Shown here one piece after another: positions 21,635-29,502 of a stretch of 29,955 nt of DNA. The DNA is from CAYLWN01 sp964387625. GTDB lineage: Bacteria > Patescibacteriota > Microgenomatia > UBA10105. The number at the start of each line of letters is the position of its first letter. Position 1 is the first letter of the stretch. The notes under the pieces are model-generated. The model was not told the origin of the DNA. It was given only the letters and a program-made list of their open reading frames with translations, and made no database searches. The stretch covers positions 1 to 29,955 of the forward strand of contig CAYLWN010000012.1 of assembly GCA_964387625.1 (NCBI GenBank), read 5' to 3'. Both the position numbers and the translations under genes were made by a program.

Positions 21635-23014
21635 ATGCACAATTTAAAAGTCGGTAAAATTATTCAAATTATCGGACCAGTTGTAGATGTGGTTTTTGAT
21701 GGTGTTCCGCCTCCTTTATATCAAGCTTTAAAAGTTGAAAATGAGATTACTAAAGAAAAATTGATTTTGGAAATTGCTGCTCACATGGGTGAAGGCAAAG
21801 TGAGAACTGTGGCACTTGGACCAACTGATGGTTTAACTAGAGGGTGTAAAGTTTTGGACACTGGCAGTTTAATTTCTGTACCAGTTGGGAAAGAAGTTTT
21901 AGGTAGAATATTTAATGTAATCGGAGAAACAATTGACGGCAAAGGTCCAGTAAAAGCAAAAAAATACATGCCAATCCATCGTCAAGCTCCCCCGTTAAAA
22001 GATCAGGAAGTAAAAGCAGATATTTTTGAAACAGGACTTAAAGTCATTGATTTGATTGCCCCTTTCGTAAAAGGTGGAAAAGTTGCTATTTTTGGAGGAG
22101 CAGGTGTTGGTAAAACAGTTTTGATACAGGAATTAATCAGAAACGTAGCTCAAGTTCATGGTGGCGTATCAGTTTTCTGCGGTGTGGGAGAAAGATCCAG
22201 AGAAGGTAATGATTTATGGCTTGATATGAAAGAGACAGGAGTCATAGATAAAACAGCGCTCATGTTTGGACAAATGAATGAACCACCCGGATCACGTTTA
22301 AGAGTAGCATTATCAGGATTAACCATGGCAGAATATTTCCGGGATGAAGAAAATCAGGACGTATTATTATTTATTGATAATATTTTCCGTTTTGCTCAAG
22401 CAGGAAGTGAAGTGTCTGCGCTTTTAGGCAGAATTCCTTCAGCAGTAGGTTATCAACCAACTCTTGCATCTGAAATGGGCGCACTGCAAGAAAGAATTAC
22501 TTCTACTAAAAAAGGTTCAATTACATCAGTTCAGGCGGTTTATGTACCAGCTGATGATTATACTGATCCTGCTCCAGTTGCTACTTTTTCGCATTTAGAT
22601 GCATCTGTGGCATTGGATCGGGCTATTTCTGAACAAGGAATTTTTCCAGCAGTTGATCCGTTGGCTTCTACTTCCAGAGCATTGACCCCATCAGTTGTAG
22701 GAAAAGAACATTATATTGTTGCAAGAAATGTACAGAAAATTTTGCAAAGATATAAGGAACTACAGGATATTATTGCGATTTTGGGAATGGAAGAATTATC
22801 TGACGAAGACAAATTGATTGTGTCACGGGCTCGTAAAATTCAAAAGTTTTTCTCACAACCGATGTTTGTCGCAGAACCTTTTACTGCAAAAGCAGGTAAA
22901 TTTGTATCAAGAGAAGAAACTGTTAAAGGTTTTAGTGAAATTTTGGAAGGTAAACATGATGATAAAAATGAACAGGCATTTTATATGGTGGGGGGTATTG
23001 AGGAAGTGAAATAA
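21635..23014 (+). CDS. atpD: F0F1 ATP synthase subunit beta
   Basis: 459 residues, usual length. Catalytic P-loop GGAGVGKT (154-161), CGVGERSREGNDLW, the Walker B region VLLFIDNIFRFAQAGSEVSALLGR, the catalytic-site loop VPADDYTDPAPVATFSHLDA, and the C-terminal EELSDEDKLIV (DELSEED-type lever). It hydrolyses or synthesises ATP at the alpha/beta interface. AAAGGA lies eight bases ahead of the ATG. Confidence 0.98.
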   Translation: MHNLKVGKIIQIIGPVVDVVFDGVPPPLYQALKVENEITKEKLILEIAAHMGEGKVRTVALGPTDGLTRGCKVLDTGSLISVPVGKEVLGRIFNVIGETIDGKGPVKAKKYMPIHRQAPPLKDQEVKADIFETGLKVIDLIAPFVKGGKVAIFGGAGVGKTVLIQELIRNVAQVHGGVSVFCGVGERSREGNDLWLDMKETGVIDKTALMFGQMNEPPGSRLRVALSGLTMAEYFRDEENQDVLLFIDNIFRFAQAGSEVSALLGRIPSAVGYQPTLASEMGALQERITSTKKGSITSVQAVYVPADDYTDPAPVATFSHLDASVALDRAISEQGIFPAVDPLASTSRALTPSVVGKEHYIVARNVQKILQRYKELQDIIAILGMEELSDEDKLIVSRARKIQKFFSQPMFVAEPFTAKAGKFVSREETVKGFSEILEGKHDDKNEQAFYMVGGIEEVK

Positions 23015-23083
23015 ATTTTTAATTTTTAATTTTAAATTTTTAATCAAATTCGAATGTTTAAATTTTTAAAATTATAATATTTA

Positions 23084-23104
23084 CATGCCTGTCGGCAGAC
23101 AGGG
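23084..23104. repeat. Palindromic repeat between atpD and atpC
   Basis: CCTGTC-ggca-GACAGG within CATGCC...GGG, surrounded by AT-rich direct repeats of the AAATTTTTAA type that fill the whole 134-nt spacer (23015-23148). Nothing else is seen there. Confidence 0.7.
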
Positions 23105-23148
23105 ATTTCATTTTAAATTTCAAATTTTAAATTTAAAATTTTTAAGAT

Positions 23149-23559
23149 ATGCAAATAAATCTTGAAATTGTGACTCCGGAAAGAATCGCTTATACAGATT
23201 CCGTAGACATGATTACGGTTCCGGGTGTTGATGGGATTTTGGGAATTTTACCTCGACATGCACCTTTGTTTGCTCAACTTACTGAAGGAGAAGTCAAAAT
23301 ATCTAAAGGCAATCAGGAATTATTTTTGGCAATCGGTGGAGGATTTATTGAAGTCATGCCTAAGAAAGTAATGATTTTAGTGACAAAGGCGATGTATGCG
23401 GATGAATTAAATGAAACAGAAATCAATCAAGCCAAAATTCAGGCTCTTGAAGCTTTGAAACAAAAAATTACACCTCAGGAGAAAATAATTGCCCAGGCGA
23501 TGCTTCGACAATCAATAGTTGATCTGAAACTTTTACGCAAACGAAAAATCCATCATTAA
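23149..23559 (+). CDS. atpC: F0F1 ATP synthase subunit epsilon
   Basis: 136 residues. The N-terminal beta-sandwich is diagnostic: INLEIVTPERIAYTDSVDMI, VPGVDGILGILPRHAPLFAQ, GEVKISKGNQELFLAIGGGF and EVMPKKVMIL. The C-terminal two-helix region (EINQAKIQALEALKQKI) could act as the inhibitory hairpin. It is the last gene of the operon, 134 nt after atpD because of an inserted repeat. Confidence 0.95.
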   Translation: MQINLEIVTPERIAYTDSVDMITVPGVDGILGILPRHAPLFAQLTEGEVKISKGNQELFLAIGGGFIEVMPKKVMILVTKAMYADELNETEINQAKIQALEALKQKITPQEKIIAQAMLRQSIVDLKLLRKRKIHH

Positions 23560-23570
23560 CATATTTTTTA

Positions 23571-23599
23571 TTGACTAAAAATCCTATTTTTGGTAAATT
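23571..23599 (+). promoter_or_regulatory. pyrG promoter giving a leaderless transcript
   Basis: TTGACT (23571-23576), 17-base spacer, TAAATT (23594-23599), a near-consensus housekeeping promoter. The expected start point, about 6-8 bases after the -10 box, coincides with the pyrG ATG at 23605, and there is no Shine-Dalgarno sequence. Confidence 0.65.
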
Positions 23600-23604
23600 A
23601 AACC

Positions 23605-25272
23605 ATGCCCCTAAAAAAACCAGTTTACATTTTTGTTTCAGGTGGAGTTTTATCAGGACTTGGTAAAGGCGTCACAGCTGCTTCGATTGCTCTGACTTTA
23701 CAAGCCCGCGGATTTAAAGTCACTTCTGTAAAATGCGAAAATTATCTCAATATTGATTCAGGCCTAATCAATCCTATTGAACACGGTGATCCGTTTTTGT
23801 GTGAAGACGGGACTGAGGCAGATATGGATATGGGCACTTATGAAAAATTTTTAAACAGAAATATTTTACGGCACAATTTCATCACTATGGGGCAAATTTA
23901 TCAGACAGTGATTTCCAAAGAACGTAACTTTGAATATAAAGGCGAAGATGTAGAAGCTATCCCTCATGTAACTGATGAAATTATCAAAAGAATCAAAGAA
24001 GCAGCCCAAAAAGATCAAGCTGAAATAGTATTGATTGAATTAGGTGGTACAGCTGGAGAATACCAAAATGTTTTATATTACGAATCATCAAGAATCATGA
24101 AAATAGTTTATAAAGAATTGGTAGTACATGTTCATGTCAGTTACTTACCAACTCCCGCTCATTTAGGAGAACCAAAAACAAAACCAACGCAGTTATCGGT
24201 AAAACATTTGCAGGCTATGGGAATTCAACCTGATTTTATTGTTTGCCGAGGAGAAAAATCCATTGATAAAAGGCGACGTGAACGTCTGGCTATGTTTTGT
24301 AATGTAGAAGCTGATCATGTAATCAATAATCCTGATGTTACAACTGCCTATGCAGTGCCTTTAATTTTTGAAGATCAAAAATTTCCGGAGAAAATTTTAG
24401 ACTTAGTAAAATATCCGCAAAAACTACCTAATTTGGATTGTTGGAGACAATTAATCGAAAAAATACACGTAAGTCAAAATAAACAGATTGAAATTGCCAT
24501 TGTGGGTAAGTATTTTGCCACAGGTGATTATGAGCTCAGAGATTCTTACGCAGCTTTACTTGATGCTCTTGATCATGCAGGTTGGCAATTTGGGTTGACG
24601 ATAAAAGCCCGATTTATAAATTCTGCGAAAATTGAAAATGGAGAGTCAGTGAGAGAATTACTTAAAGGCGTAAAAGGCATTATTGTGCCCATTGGGTGGG
24701 GACCCAGGGGTGTTGAAGGAAAAATCCAAGCCATCAAATATGCAAGAGTTAATAAAATTCCTTATTTAGGTTTATGTTATGGCATGCAACTGGCAGCTGT
24801 AGAATTTGCCAGAAATGTTTTAGGGCTTGTTGGTGCCCATACCTCAGAATGTGACCCAAAAACTAAATATCCTGTAGTACATTTAATTTCTGCTCAAAAA
24901 GATGCCATGAACAGGCGGGCTTATGGAGGTACTATGCGGTTAGGAAAATGGGATTGCGATATTGCCAAAAATACTATATCTGACGCTTCTTATACAAAAT
25001 ATCATGGATTTATAAAAGATCATGTTGTGGGAGAACGCCACCGTCATCGTTACGAGTTTAATAATTTTTACCGGTCTCAATTTGAAAAGAAAGGCCTGAT
25101 CATAGCTGGGCAGTCAGTTCTGGAAAAATTAGTCGAAATTATAGAATTGCCCAAAAGTGTGCATCCGTTTTTTGTGGGTACTCAATTTCATCCGGAATAT
25201 AAAAGCCGGCCTTTATCTCCGCATCCGTTATTTCTAAGTTTCATTGATGCTTGTAAAACATTTGGCAGTTGA
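23605..25272 (+). CDS. pyrG: CTP synthase
   Basis: 555 residues, usual length. The N-terminal amidoligase domain has the ATP loop SGGVLSGLGKGVTAASIAL and the UTP/Mg region ENYLNIDSGLINPIEHGDPF, EDGTEADMDMGTYEKF and ELGGTAGEYQN. The C-terminal class I glutaminase has nucleophile C391 (LGLCYGMQLAAVEFARNVLG) and His-Glu H529/E531 (GTQFHPEYKSRP). It makes CTP from UTP, ATP and glutamine. Several motifs differ slightly from E. coli (CYGMQ rather than CLGMQ; KCENYLN rather than KLDPYLN) but no catalytic residue is missing. Its promoter suggests a transcript beginning at the start codon. Confidence 0.96.
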   Translation: MPLKKPVYIFVSGGVLSGLGKGVTAASIALTLQARGFKVTSVKCENYLNIDSGLINPIEHGDPFLCEDGTEADMDMGTYEKFLNRNILRHNFITMGQIYQTVISKERNFEYKGEDVEAIPHVTDEIIKRIKEAAQKDQAEIVLIELGGTAGEYQNVLYYESSRIMKIVYKELVVHVHVSYLPTPAHLGEPKTKPTQLSVKHLQAMGIQPDFIVCRGEKSIDKRRRERLAMFCNVEADHVINNPDVTTAYAVPLIFEDQKFPEKILDLVKYPQKLPNLDCWRQLIEKIHVSQNKQIEIAIVGKYFATGDYELRDSYAALLDALDHAGWQFGLTIKARFINSAKIENGESVRELLKGVKGIIVPIGWGPRGVEGKIQAIKYARVNKIPYLGLCYGMQLAAVEFARNVLGLVGAHTSECDPKTKYPVVHLISAQKDAMNRRAYGGTMRLGKWDCDIAKNTISDASYTKYHGFIKDHVVGERHRHRYEFNNFYRSQFEKKGLIIAGQSVLEKLVEIIELPKSVHPFFVGTQFHPEYKSRPLSPHPLFLSFIDACKTFGS

Positions 25273-25299
25273 CAAACAGCGGAATTTTTTCTATACAAT
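25269..25299 (+). promoter_or_regulatory. Promoter overlapping the pyrG stop, upstream of purA
   Basis: A perfect TTGACA (25269-25274, overlapping the pyrG TGA), 17-base spacer, TATACA (25292-25297; TACAAT at 25294 is an alternative with spacer 19). Transcription would start near 25304 and meet an intrinsic terminator within about 10 bases. Confidence 0.6.
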
Positions 25300-25312
25300 T
25301 AAGTAGGGAATT

Positions 25313-25337
25313 GCCCTCCAATACGAGGGCTTTTTTT
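25313..25337 (+). terminator. Intrinsic terminator between pyrG and purA
   Basis: GCCCTC-caatac-GAGGGC followed by seven T. It can end pyrG transcripts and, lying downstream of the promoter at 25269, could also attenuate purA. AGGG at 25305-25308 could pair with CCCT (25314-25317) as a weak competing hairpin. Confidence 0.85.
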
Positions 25338-25356
25338 ATGGATTTATAAACTTTTT

Positions 25357-26625
25357 ATGAAAAGTAAATTTACGGTGATTATCGGATCTCAATGGGGAGA
25401 TGAAGGTAAAGGAAAATTGGTTGATGCATTGGCCGAAGATTTTGATGTGGTTGGTAGATTTAACGGTGGTAATAATGCCGGACATACAGTGATTTACAAA
25501 GAACAACCAATTAAATTACACGTATTACCATCAGGTGTTTTTCAAAAAAAACAATTGTTGATTGCACAAGGCACTGTTTTTGACCCGGAAATACTGTTAA
25601 AAGAACTTGGTGACTTACAAAAATTAAAAATAACCCCAAAATTAATGATCGATTACCGGGTGAATTTGGTGATGCCGTATCATAAATTATTTGACGGAGC
25701 TCATGAAGCCTGGAAGGGAAAAAGGGCTACCGGTAGCGTGAGAGTCGGAATCGGTTATTGTTATGAAGACAGAAACAATCGGTCCGGCATAAGATGCGAA
25801 GATTTATTTTACCCGGAAATATTACGAAAGAAAGTTGCGACACTATGGCCTTTGAAAAAAGCTATTTTAGAGAAAGTTTACGGAGTCAAAACAGATTTGA
25901 CAGCTGATAAAATTATTAACCGGATTTTATTTTTATCTAAAATTATAAAACCGTTTGTAGGAGATGTGTCGAATTATGTTAATCAAAATATAATTCGAAA
26001 AAATATGTTATGGGAAGGGGCTATGGCTACCATGCTGGATGCAAATTTTGGAACTTATCCATATACTGTAGCAAATAATACTTTTGCATCATCAATTTTT
26101 TCATCTCTGGGAATTCCGCAAATACCTTTAAATGTCATTGGGGTTGTTAAAGCTTATACAACTAGAGTTGGTGGAGGACCGTTTCCTACAGAACAAAAAA
26201 ATATAATTGGAAAATCATTGCAAAGTATTGGTAAAGAAATAGCAGCTACATCAGGAAGGGTGAGAAGATGCGGATGGTTGGATTTACCTGTTGTTAAATT
26301 TGCCAACCGTTTAAATCAATTTACCAGCCTTGCCATAACCAAGCTGGATGTTTTAAGTGAATTTGATGAAATTAAAGTTGGAGTAAAATATAAATGCGGG
26401 AATAAAACTATTACCGAATATCCAGCAATTTCTCATAAATTTTACAAATGTAAACCGATTTATCAAAAACTGGCAGGTTGGCAAACACCTATTAATCAAA
26501 TTCAAAAATATAAAAATTTACCAAAACAAGCAAAACAATATTTAGAATTTATTGAAAAAAATATTCAAGTTCCGATAAAATATATTTCTGTTGGTCCTGA
26601 AAGAGGAGCATTATTTACAAAATAA
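25357..26625 (+). CDS. purA: Adenylosuccinate synthetase
   Basis: 422 residues, usual length. GTP/IMP motifs: IIGSQWGDEGKGKLVDAL (D15, catalytic base), RFNGGNNAGHTVI (H43), GTVFDPEILLKEL, GYCYEDRNNRSGIRCEDL, LWEGAMATMLDANFGTYPY, VKAYTTRVGGGPFPTE, TSGRVRRCGWLDLPVVKF and LAITKLDVLSEFDEIKVGV. It joins IMP and aspartate using GTP on the way to AMP. Motifs are divergent (EGAMATMLD rather than EGAQGTLLD; VGIGYCYED rather than GIGPAYED) but the catalytic residues are present. A TATAAA box at 25345-25350 stands 6 bases before the ATG and there is no Shine-Dalgarno sequence. A mini-ORF (ATG GAT TTA TAA, 25338) lies in the leader. Confidence 0.95.
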   Translation: MKSKFTVIIGSQWGDEGKGKLVDALAEDFDVVGRFNGGNNAGHTVIYKEQPIKLHVLPSGVFQKKQLLIAQGTVFDPEILLKELGDLQKLKITPKLMIDYRVNLVMPYHKLFDGAHEAWKGKRATGSVRVGIGYCYEDRNNRSGIRCEDLFYPEILRKKVATLWPLKKAILEKVYGVKTDLTADKIINRILFLSKIIKPFVGDVSNYVNQNIIRKNMLWEGAMATMLDANFGTYPYTVANNTFASSIFSSLGIPQIPLNVIGVVKAYTTRVGGGPFPTEQKNIIGKSLQSIGKEIAATSGRVRRCGWLDLPVVKFANRLNQFTSLAITKLDVLSEFDEIKVGVKYKCGNKTITEYPAISHKFYKCKPIYQKLAGWQTPINQIQKYKNLPKQAKQYLEFIEKNIQVPIKYISVGPERGALFTK

Positions 26626-26741
26626 TCGTTTTATTGTTCGATCCCGACAATCATTTGACTAAACAAAGAAAATCGGGAGAGAACTAATAATGTTTACTTC
26701 TCTCTCGACTAAAGTCGAGTTCGAAGAATAAACATACGATT
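26624..26741 (+). ncRNA. Multibranched structured leader between purA and guaB
   Basis: A closing stem pairs AATCGT (26624-26629), TTTATT (26630-26635) and TTCG (26637-26640) with CGAA (26722-26725), AATAAA (26727-26732) and ACGATT (26736-26741). Inside are TCCCGA/TCGGGA (26642-26647 with 26673-26678), GAGAGAA/TTCTCTC (26677-26683 with 26698-26704) and CTCGAC-taaa-GTCGAG (26704-26719). The fold ends 15 bases before the guaB Shine-Dalgarno. It looks like a junction RNA or composite palindromic element; I do not recognise a known riboswitch (no purine-riboswitch core motifs). Confidence 0.55.
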
Positions 26742-26767
26742 AAAAAAATATTTATTAAGGAGATTCT

Positions 26768-28237
26768 ATGAATAAAAACATTGGTAAAGGTTTAACTTAT
26801 GATGATGTATTATTAATTCCGCAAAAATCATCAATTGCATCCAGAAAAGAAGTTGATACCCAGACTTTTATTACCAAAAATATTCCTTTACAGATTCCTT
26901 TTGTATCATCCAATGTAGATACCGTAACAGAAAGTCATATGGCCATTGAAATGGCGAAATTAGGCTGTATCGGTTTTATTCATAGATTTATGACCATTCC
27001 CAAACAAGTCAAAGAGGTAGACAGCGTTAAAAGAAGCGAAGGATTTATTATGGGTAATCCTTTGGTATTGGGTCCCAGTACCAAATTGATGGATGCAAGG
27101 TCAAAAATGAAAGCTGCCCAAGTTTCCTCAGTGATTGTAGTTGATCGTGAAAATAAGGTTTTGGGCTTGGTAAGTGACAGAGATACCTGGTTTGAAGATA
27201 ATGAAAATATAATTTTAGAGAAACTGATGACCCCGTTTGATAAATTAATTACAGCGCCTTTGCACATCAGTTGGAAAGAAGCTAGAGTTTTATTTAAAAA
27301 ATATAAAATTGAAAAACTGCCGATAATTGCTAAAGACAAAAAATTATTAGGTTTAATCACTTCAAGGACAGTTTTAAATGTGGAAAAATATCCCTTAGCT
27401 ACAAAAGACAAACAAGGGAGGCTCAGAGTTGGTGCAGCAATTGGAGTGGTGGGAGATTATTTTGAAAGAGCTCATGAACTTGTCAAGGTTGGAGTGGATA
27501 TTTTGGTAGTAGATATTGCTCACGCGCATTCAATTCATGGCCTGAATGCCATAAAAAAAGTCCGTAAAGCGTTTCCGAAAGTGGAGATAGTAGGCGGAAA
27601 TATTGCCACTTACGAAGGTGCAAAAGACATGATCAGATTGGGTTGTGATGCTTTAAAAGTTGGTATTGGTCCGGGTGGAATTTGTATCACCAGGATGGTA
27701 GCCGGAGCCGGTGTTCCGCAGCTGACAGCGATTATGGAAGTATGCAAAGCAACTCATCGGGCAAAAATACCGGTAATTGCCGATGGAGGTACAAACTTTC
27801 CAGGTGACATGTCTAAAGCTTTGGCAGCCGGAGCATCAACCGTGATGCTGACAGGCTGGTTAGCAGGGACTAATGAATCACCAGGCGCATATATTTTACG
27901 TAAGGGTCAAAAATATAAAATTCATCGGGGCGCAGCTTCATTTTCAGCCGTAGCAGACAGAAAAATAACTGCAGTTTCAGGACAAGTACGCAAAGAATTA
28001 TCCGAATTTGAATTGCAACAAGAACTAGCATCCATCGTACCCGAAGGAGTAGAAACTTTTGTGCCATACAAAGGAGCCGCTAAAGAGGTAATTTATCAAC
28101 TTCACGGAGCATTAAAATCAGGAATGAGCTATTGTAATGCTAAAAATATTAAACAATTATGGCAAAATTCCCAATTTATTGAAATTTCAGATGCGGGTTT
28201 GCGTGAAAGTAAAGCGCATAATGTAGAAGAAATGTGA
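26768..28237 (+). CDS. guaB: IMP dehydrogenase family protein with CBS pair
   Basis: 489 residues, IMPDH length. N-terminus GLTYDDVLLIPQKSSI, CBS pair at about 95-210 inserted in the TIM barrel, VVDIAHAHS, GGNIATYEGAKDMIRLG, the catalytic loop GIGPGGICITRM (C306), VIADGGTNFPGDMSKALAAGAS, LAGTNESPGAY, and the IMPDH-type ending GMSYCNAKNIKQL...ISDAGLRESKAHNV. It would oxidise IMP to XMP for GMP synthesis. Odd points: the loop is usually GPGSICTTR, and the catalytic flap reads HRGAASFSAVADRK where IMPDH has YRGMGS and an Arg-Tyr (DRY) dyad; Arg398 is kept but Tyr is Lys. GMP reductase of the CBS-containing (GuaB1-like) type is the alternative. AAGGAG is seven bases ahead of the ATG. Confidence 0.88.
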   Translation: MNKNIGKGLTYDDVLLIPQKSSIASRKEVDTQTFITKNIPLQIPFVSSNVDTVTESHMAIEMAKLGCIGFIHRFMTIPKQVKEVDSVKRSEGFIMGNPLVLGPSTKLMDARSKMKAAQVSSVIVVDRENKVLGLVSDRDTWFEDNENIILEKLMTPFDKLITAPLHISWKEARVLFKKYKIEKLPIIAKDKKLLGLITSRTVLNVEKYPLATKDKQGRLRVGAAIGVVGDYFERAHELVKVGVDILVVDIAHAHSIHGLNAIKKVRKAFPKVEIVGGNIATYEGAKDMIRLGCDALKVGIGPGGICITRMVAGAGVPQLTAIMEVCKATHRAKIPVIADGGTNFPGDMSKALAAGASTVMLTGWLAGTNESPGAYILRKGQKYKIHRGAASFSAVADRKITAVSGQVRKELSEFELQQELASIVPEGVETFVPYKGAAKEVIYQLHGALKSGMSYCNAKNIKQLWQNSQFIEISDAGLRESKAHNVEEM

Positions 28238-28288
28238 TCATTATATTATTGTGTTTTAAGCGCTTTCCTGTTAAAATTGGGGATTATT

Positions 28289-28750
28289 ATGGCAATTACA
28301 GCAACATTTGATGGTTTTACTTTTCATGTCGGAGACACAATCAAAGTCTATTACAAAATAGTTGAGCGTGATGTAGTGTCTGGAAAAACTAAAAAAGAAA
28401 AACATGAAGAAAAAAAAGAGAGATTACAAGCTTTTGAAGGCATTGTAATTGCAATTCGTGGTAATAGAGAAGGCAAATCATTTATTGTCAGGCATATAGG
28501 TGTTGGCAATATTGGTGTTGAAAGAATTTTTCCGCTTATCACTCCATGGATCAAAAAAATTACTTTAAAGAAAAAAGGCCATGAACGGCGCGCCAAACTT
28601 TATTACTTAAGAAATAAAACTGCTAAAGATATCAAAAAGGTCGGAGAACTGGTCAAGGAAGAACTGGTATCAAAAACTTTAAAAGAAACACCCAAAGTTG
28701 AAGAAATAAAAGTATCTGAAAAAGTTACTCCTGCCAATGAAGCCAAATAA
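28289..28750 (+). CDS. rplS: 50S ribosomal protein L19
   Basis: 153 residues from the ATG at 28289, which follows GGGGAT; an in-frame TTG at 28277 is less likely. Core L19 motifs: FHVGDTIKVYYKIVE, RLQAFEGIVIAIRGN, SFIVRHIGVGNIGVERIFPL, then RRAKLYYLRNKTAKDIKKV. L19 sits at the interface with the 30S subunit. The lysine/glutamate-rich C-terminal tail of about 35 residues (EELVSKTLKETPKVEEIKV) exceeds the typical 115-120-residue protein. The 3' end overlaps yraN by 14 bases. Confidence 0.96.
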   Translation: MAITATFDGFTFHVGDTIKVYYKIVERDVVSGKTKKEKHEEKKERLQAFEGIVIAIRGNREGKSFIVRHIGVGNIGVERIFPLITPWIKKITLKKKGHERRAKLYYLRNKTAKDIKKVGELVKEELVSKTLKETPKVEEIKVSEKVTPANEAK

Positions 28751-29102
28751 TAAACCTAAAGGGAATTTTGGAGAATCTGTCGCCTCAAATTATCTTGCAA
28801 AAAAAGGTTATCAAATCATCTCTCGTAATTTTCATTCACGTGTAGGTGAGATTGATATTATAGCAACTCACAAAAATACTTTAGTTTTTATTGAAGTGAA
28901 AACCAGATCCAGTGAAGAATTTGGATCATCTCTTGAAGCCGTGACTCCCTGGAAAATCAAAGCTATTTCAACAACTGCGCAATATTTCAAACTTTTACAT
29001 CCAAATTTACCTGAAAGTATGCAAATTGACGTTGTGACAGTTCAAATTGATCAAAGTGGTAAAGTTACAGAGATAAAACATCTATCAAATGTCACTGGTT
29101 AA
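28737..29102 (+). CDS. yraN: YraN family (UPF0102) putative endonuclease
   Basis: 121 residues, usual length. N-terminus NFGESVASNYLAKKGYQII, then the PD-(D/E)XK-like core GEIDIIATHKNTLVFIEVKTR, and AISTTAQYFKL with IDVVTVQID. The family is predicted to be a Holliday-junction-resolvase-like nuclease, but its function is not established. It overlaps rplS, a linkage seen in many bacteria (rplS-rnhB-yraN neighbourhood), here without rnhB. Confidence 0.93.
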   Translation: MKPNNKPKGNFGESVASNYLAKKGYQIISRNFHSRVGEIDIIATHKNTLVFIEVKTRSSEEFGSSLEAVTPWKIKAISTTAQYFKLLHPNLPESMQIDVVTVQIDQSGKVTEIKHLSNVTG

Positions 29103-29161
29103 AAGCAATTCTATATTGCCCAAAAGCGTTATTTTTTGATATACTTATAATGTGGTTAAAT

Positions 29162-29192
29162 CAGCTGAAAGCTTTAAGCAGACAGCTGTTTT
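29162..29192 (+). terminator. Possible terminator after yraN
   Basis: CAGCTG (29162-29167) and CAGCTG (29183-29188) pair around GAAAGCTTTAAGCAGA-like sequence, followed by TTTT. A TATAAT lies just upstream at 29146-29151, so this could instead be the end of a short transcript. Confidence 0.4.
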
Positions 29193-29208
29193 ATTATTGT
29201 CTTGTGGC

Positions 29209-29237
29209 AGAGCAGTCCCGACTTTAGTCAGGATTGG
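29209..29237 (+). repeat. Degenerate tRNA-Lys-like hairpin repeat
   Basis: AGAGCAGTCCCGA-ctttag-TCAGGATTGGTT. It closely matches 29618-29648 in the chimeric tRNA-Lys copy. The flanks (AGAGCAG, TTGGTT) match the tRNA-Lys D-arm and variable region. It stands about 17 bases ahead of the first right-edge GIY-YIG gene. Confidence 0.6.
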
Positions 29238-29253
29238 TTTAGGTATAAATAAT

Positions 29254-29501
29254 ATGTATTATTTATACATTATAAAAAGTAATAAAACGAATCGTTATAC
29301 ATAGGATCTACGGGTGATTATAGAAAACGAATAAATGAACATAATTTTGGTAAAGCTAGATATACAAAGAATAAAAGACCTTGGAAATTAGTTTATATTG
29401 AAAAATATTTAACCAACAGTGAAGCAGTAAAAAGAGAAAGATATTTAAAGAAATTAAAGAGCAGAAAATATTTAGATAAATTAATAAAATCGATAGCATA
29501 A
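29254..29501 (+). pseudogene. GIY-YIG endonuclease gene with a frameshift
   Basis: The frame from ATG 29254 reads MYYLYIIKSNKTNRYT and stops at TAG 29302. Shifting frame near 29297-29301 gives IGSTGDYRKRINEHNFGKAR, then TKNKRPWKLVYIEKYL, TNSEAVKRERYLKKLKS and a TAA at 29499-29501. Restoring one T (TAT-TAC-ATA) recreates the family motif RYYIGST, so a single-base deletion, or a sequence error in this single-copy consensus, explains the break. The corrected product is about 82 residues, a normal single-domain GIY-YIG protein. The stop codon ends one base before tRNA-Lys. Confidence 0.85.
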
Positions 29502-29502
29502 T

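Noticed and set aside
26624..26741. Purine riboswitch before guaB
   Set aside because: The conserved purine-riboswitch junction and loop motifs are not present; only an unassigned multibranched fold is supported.
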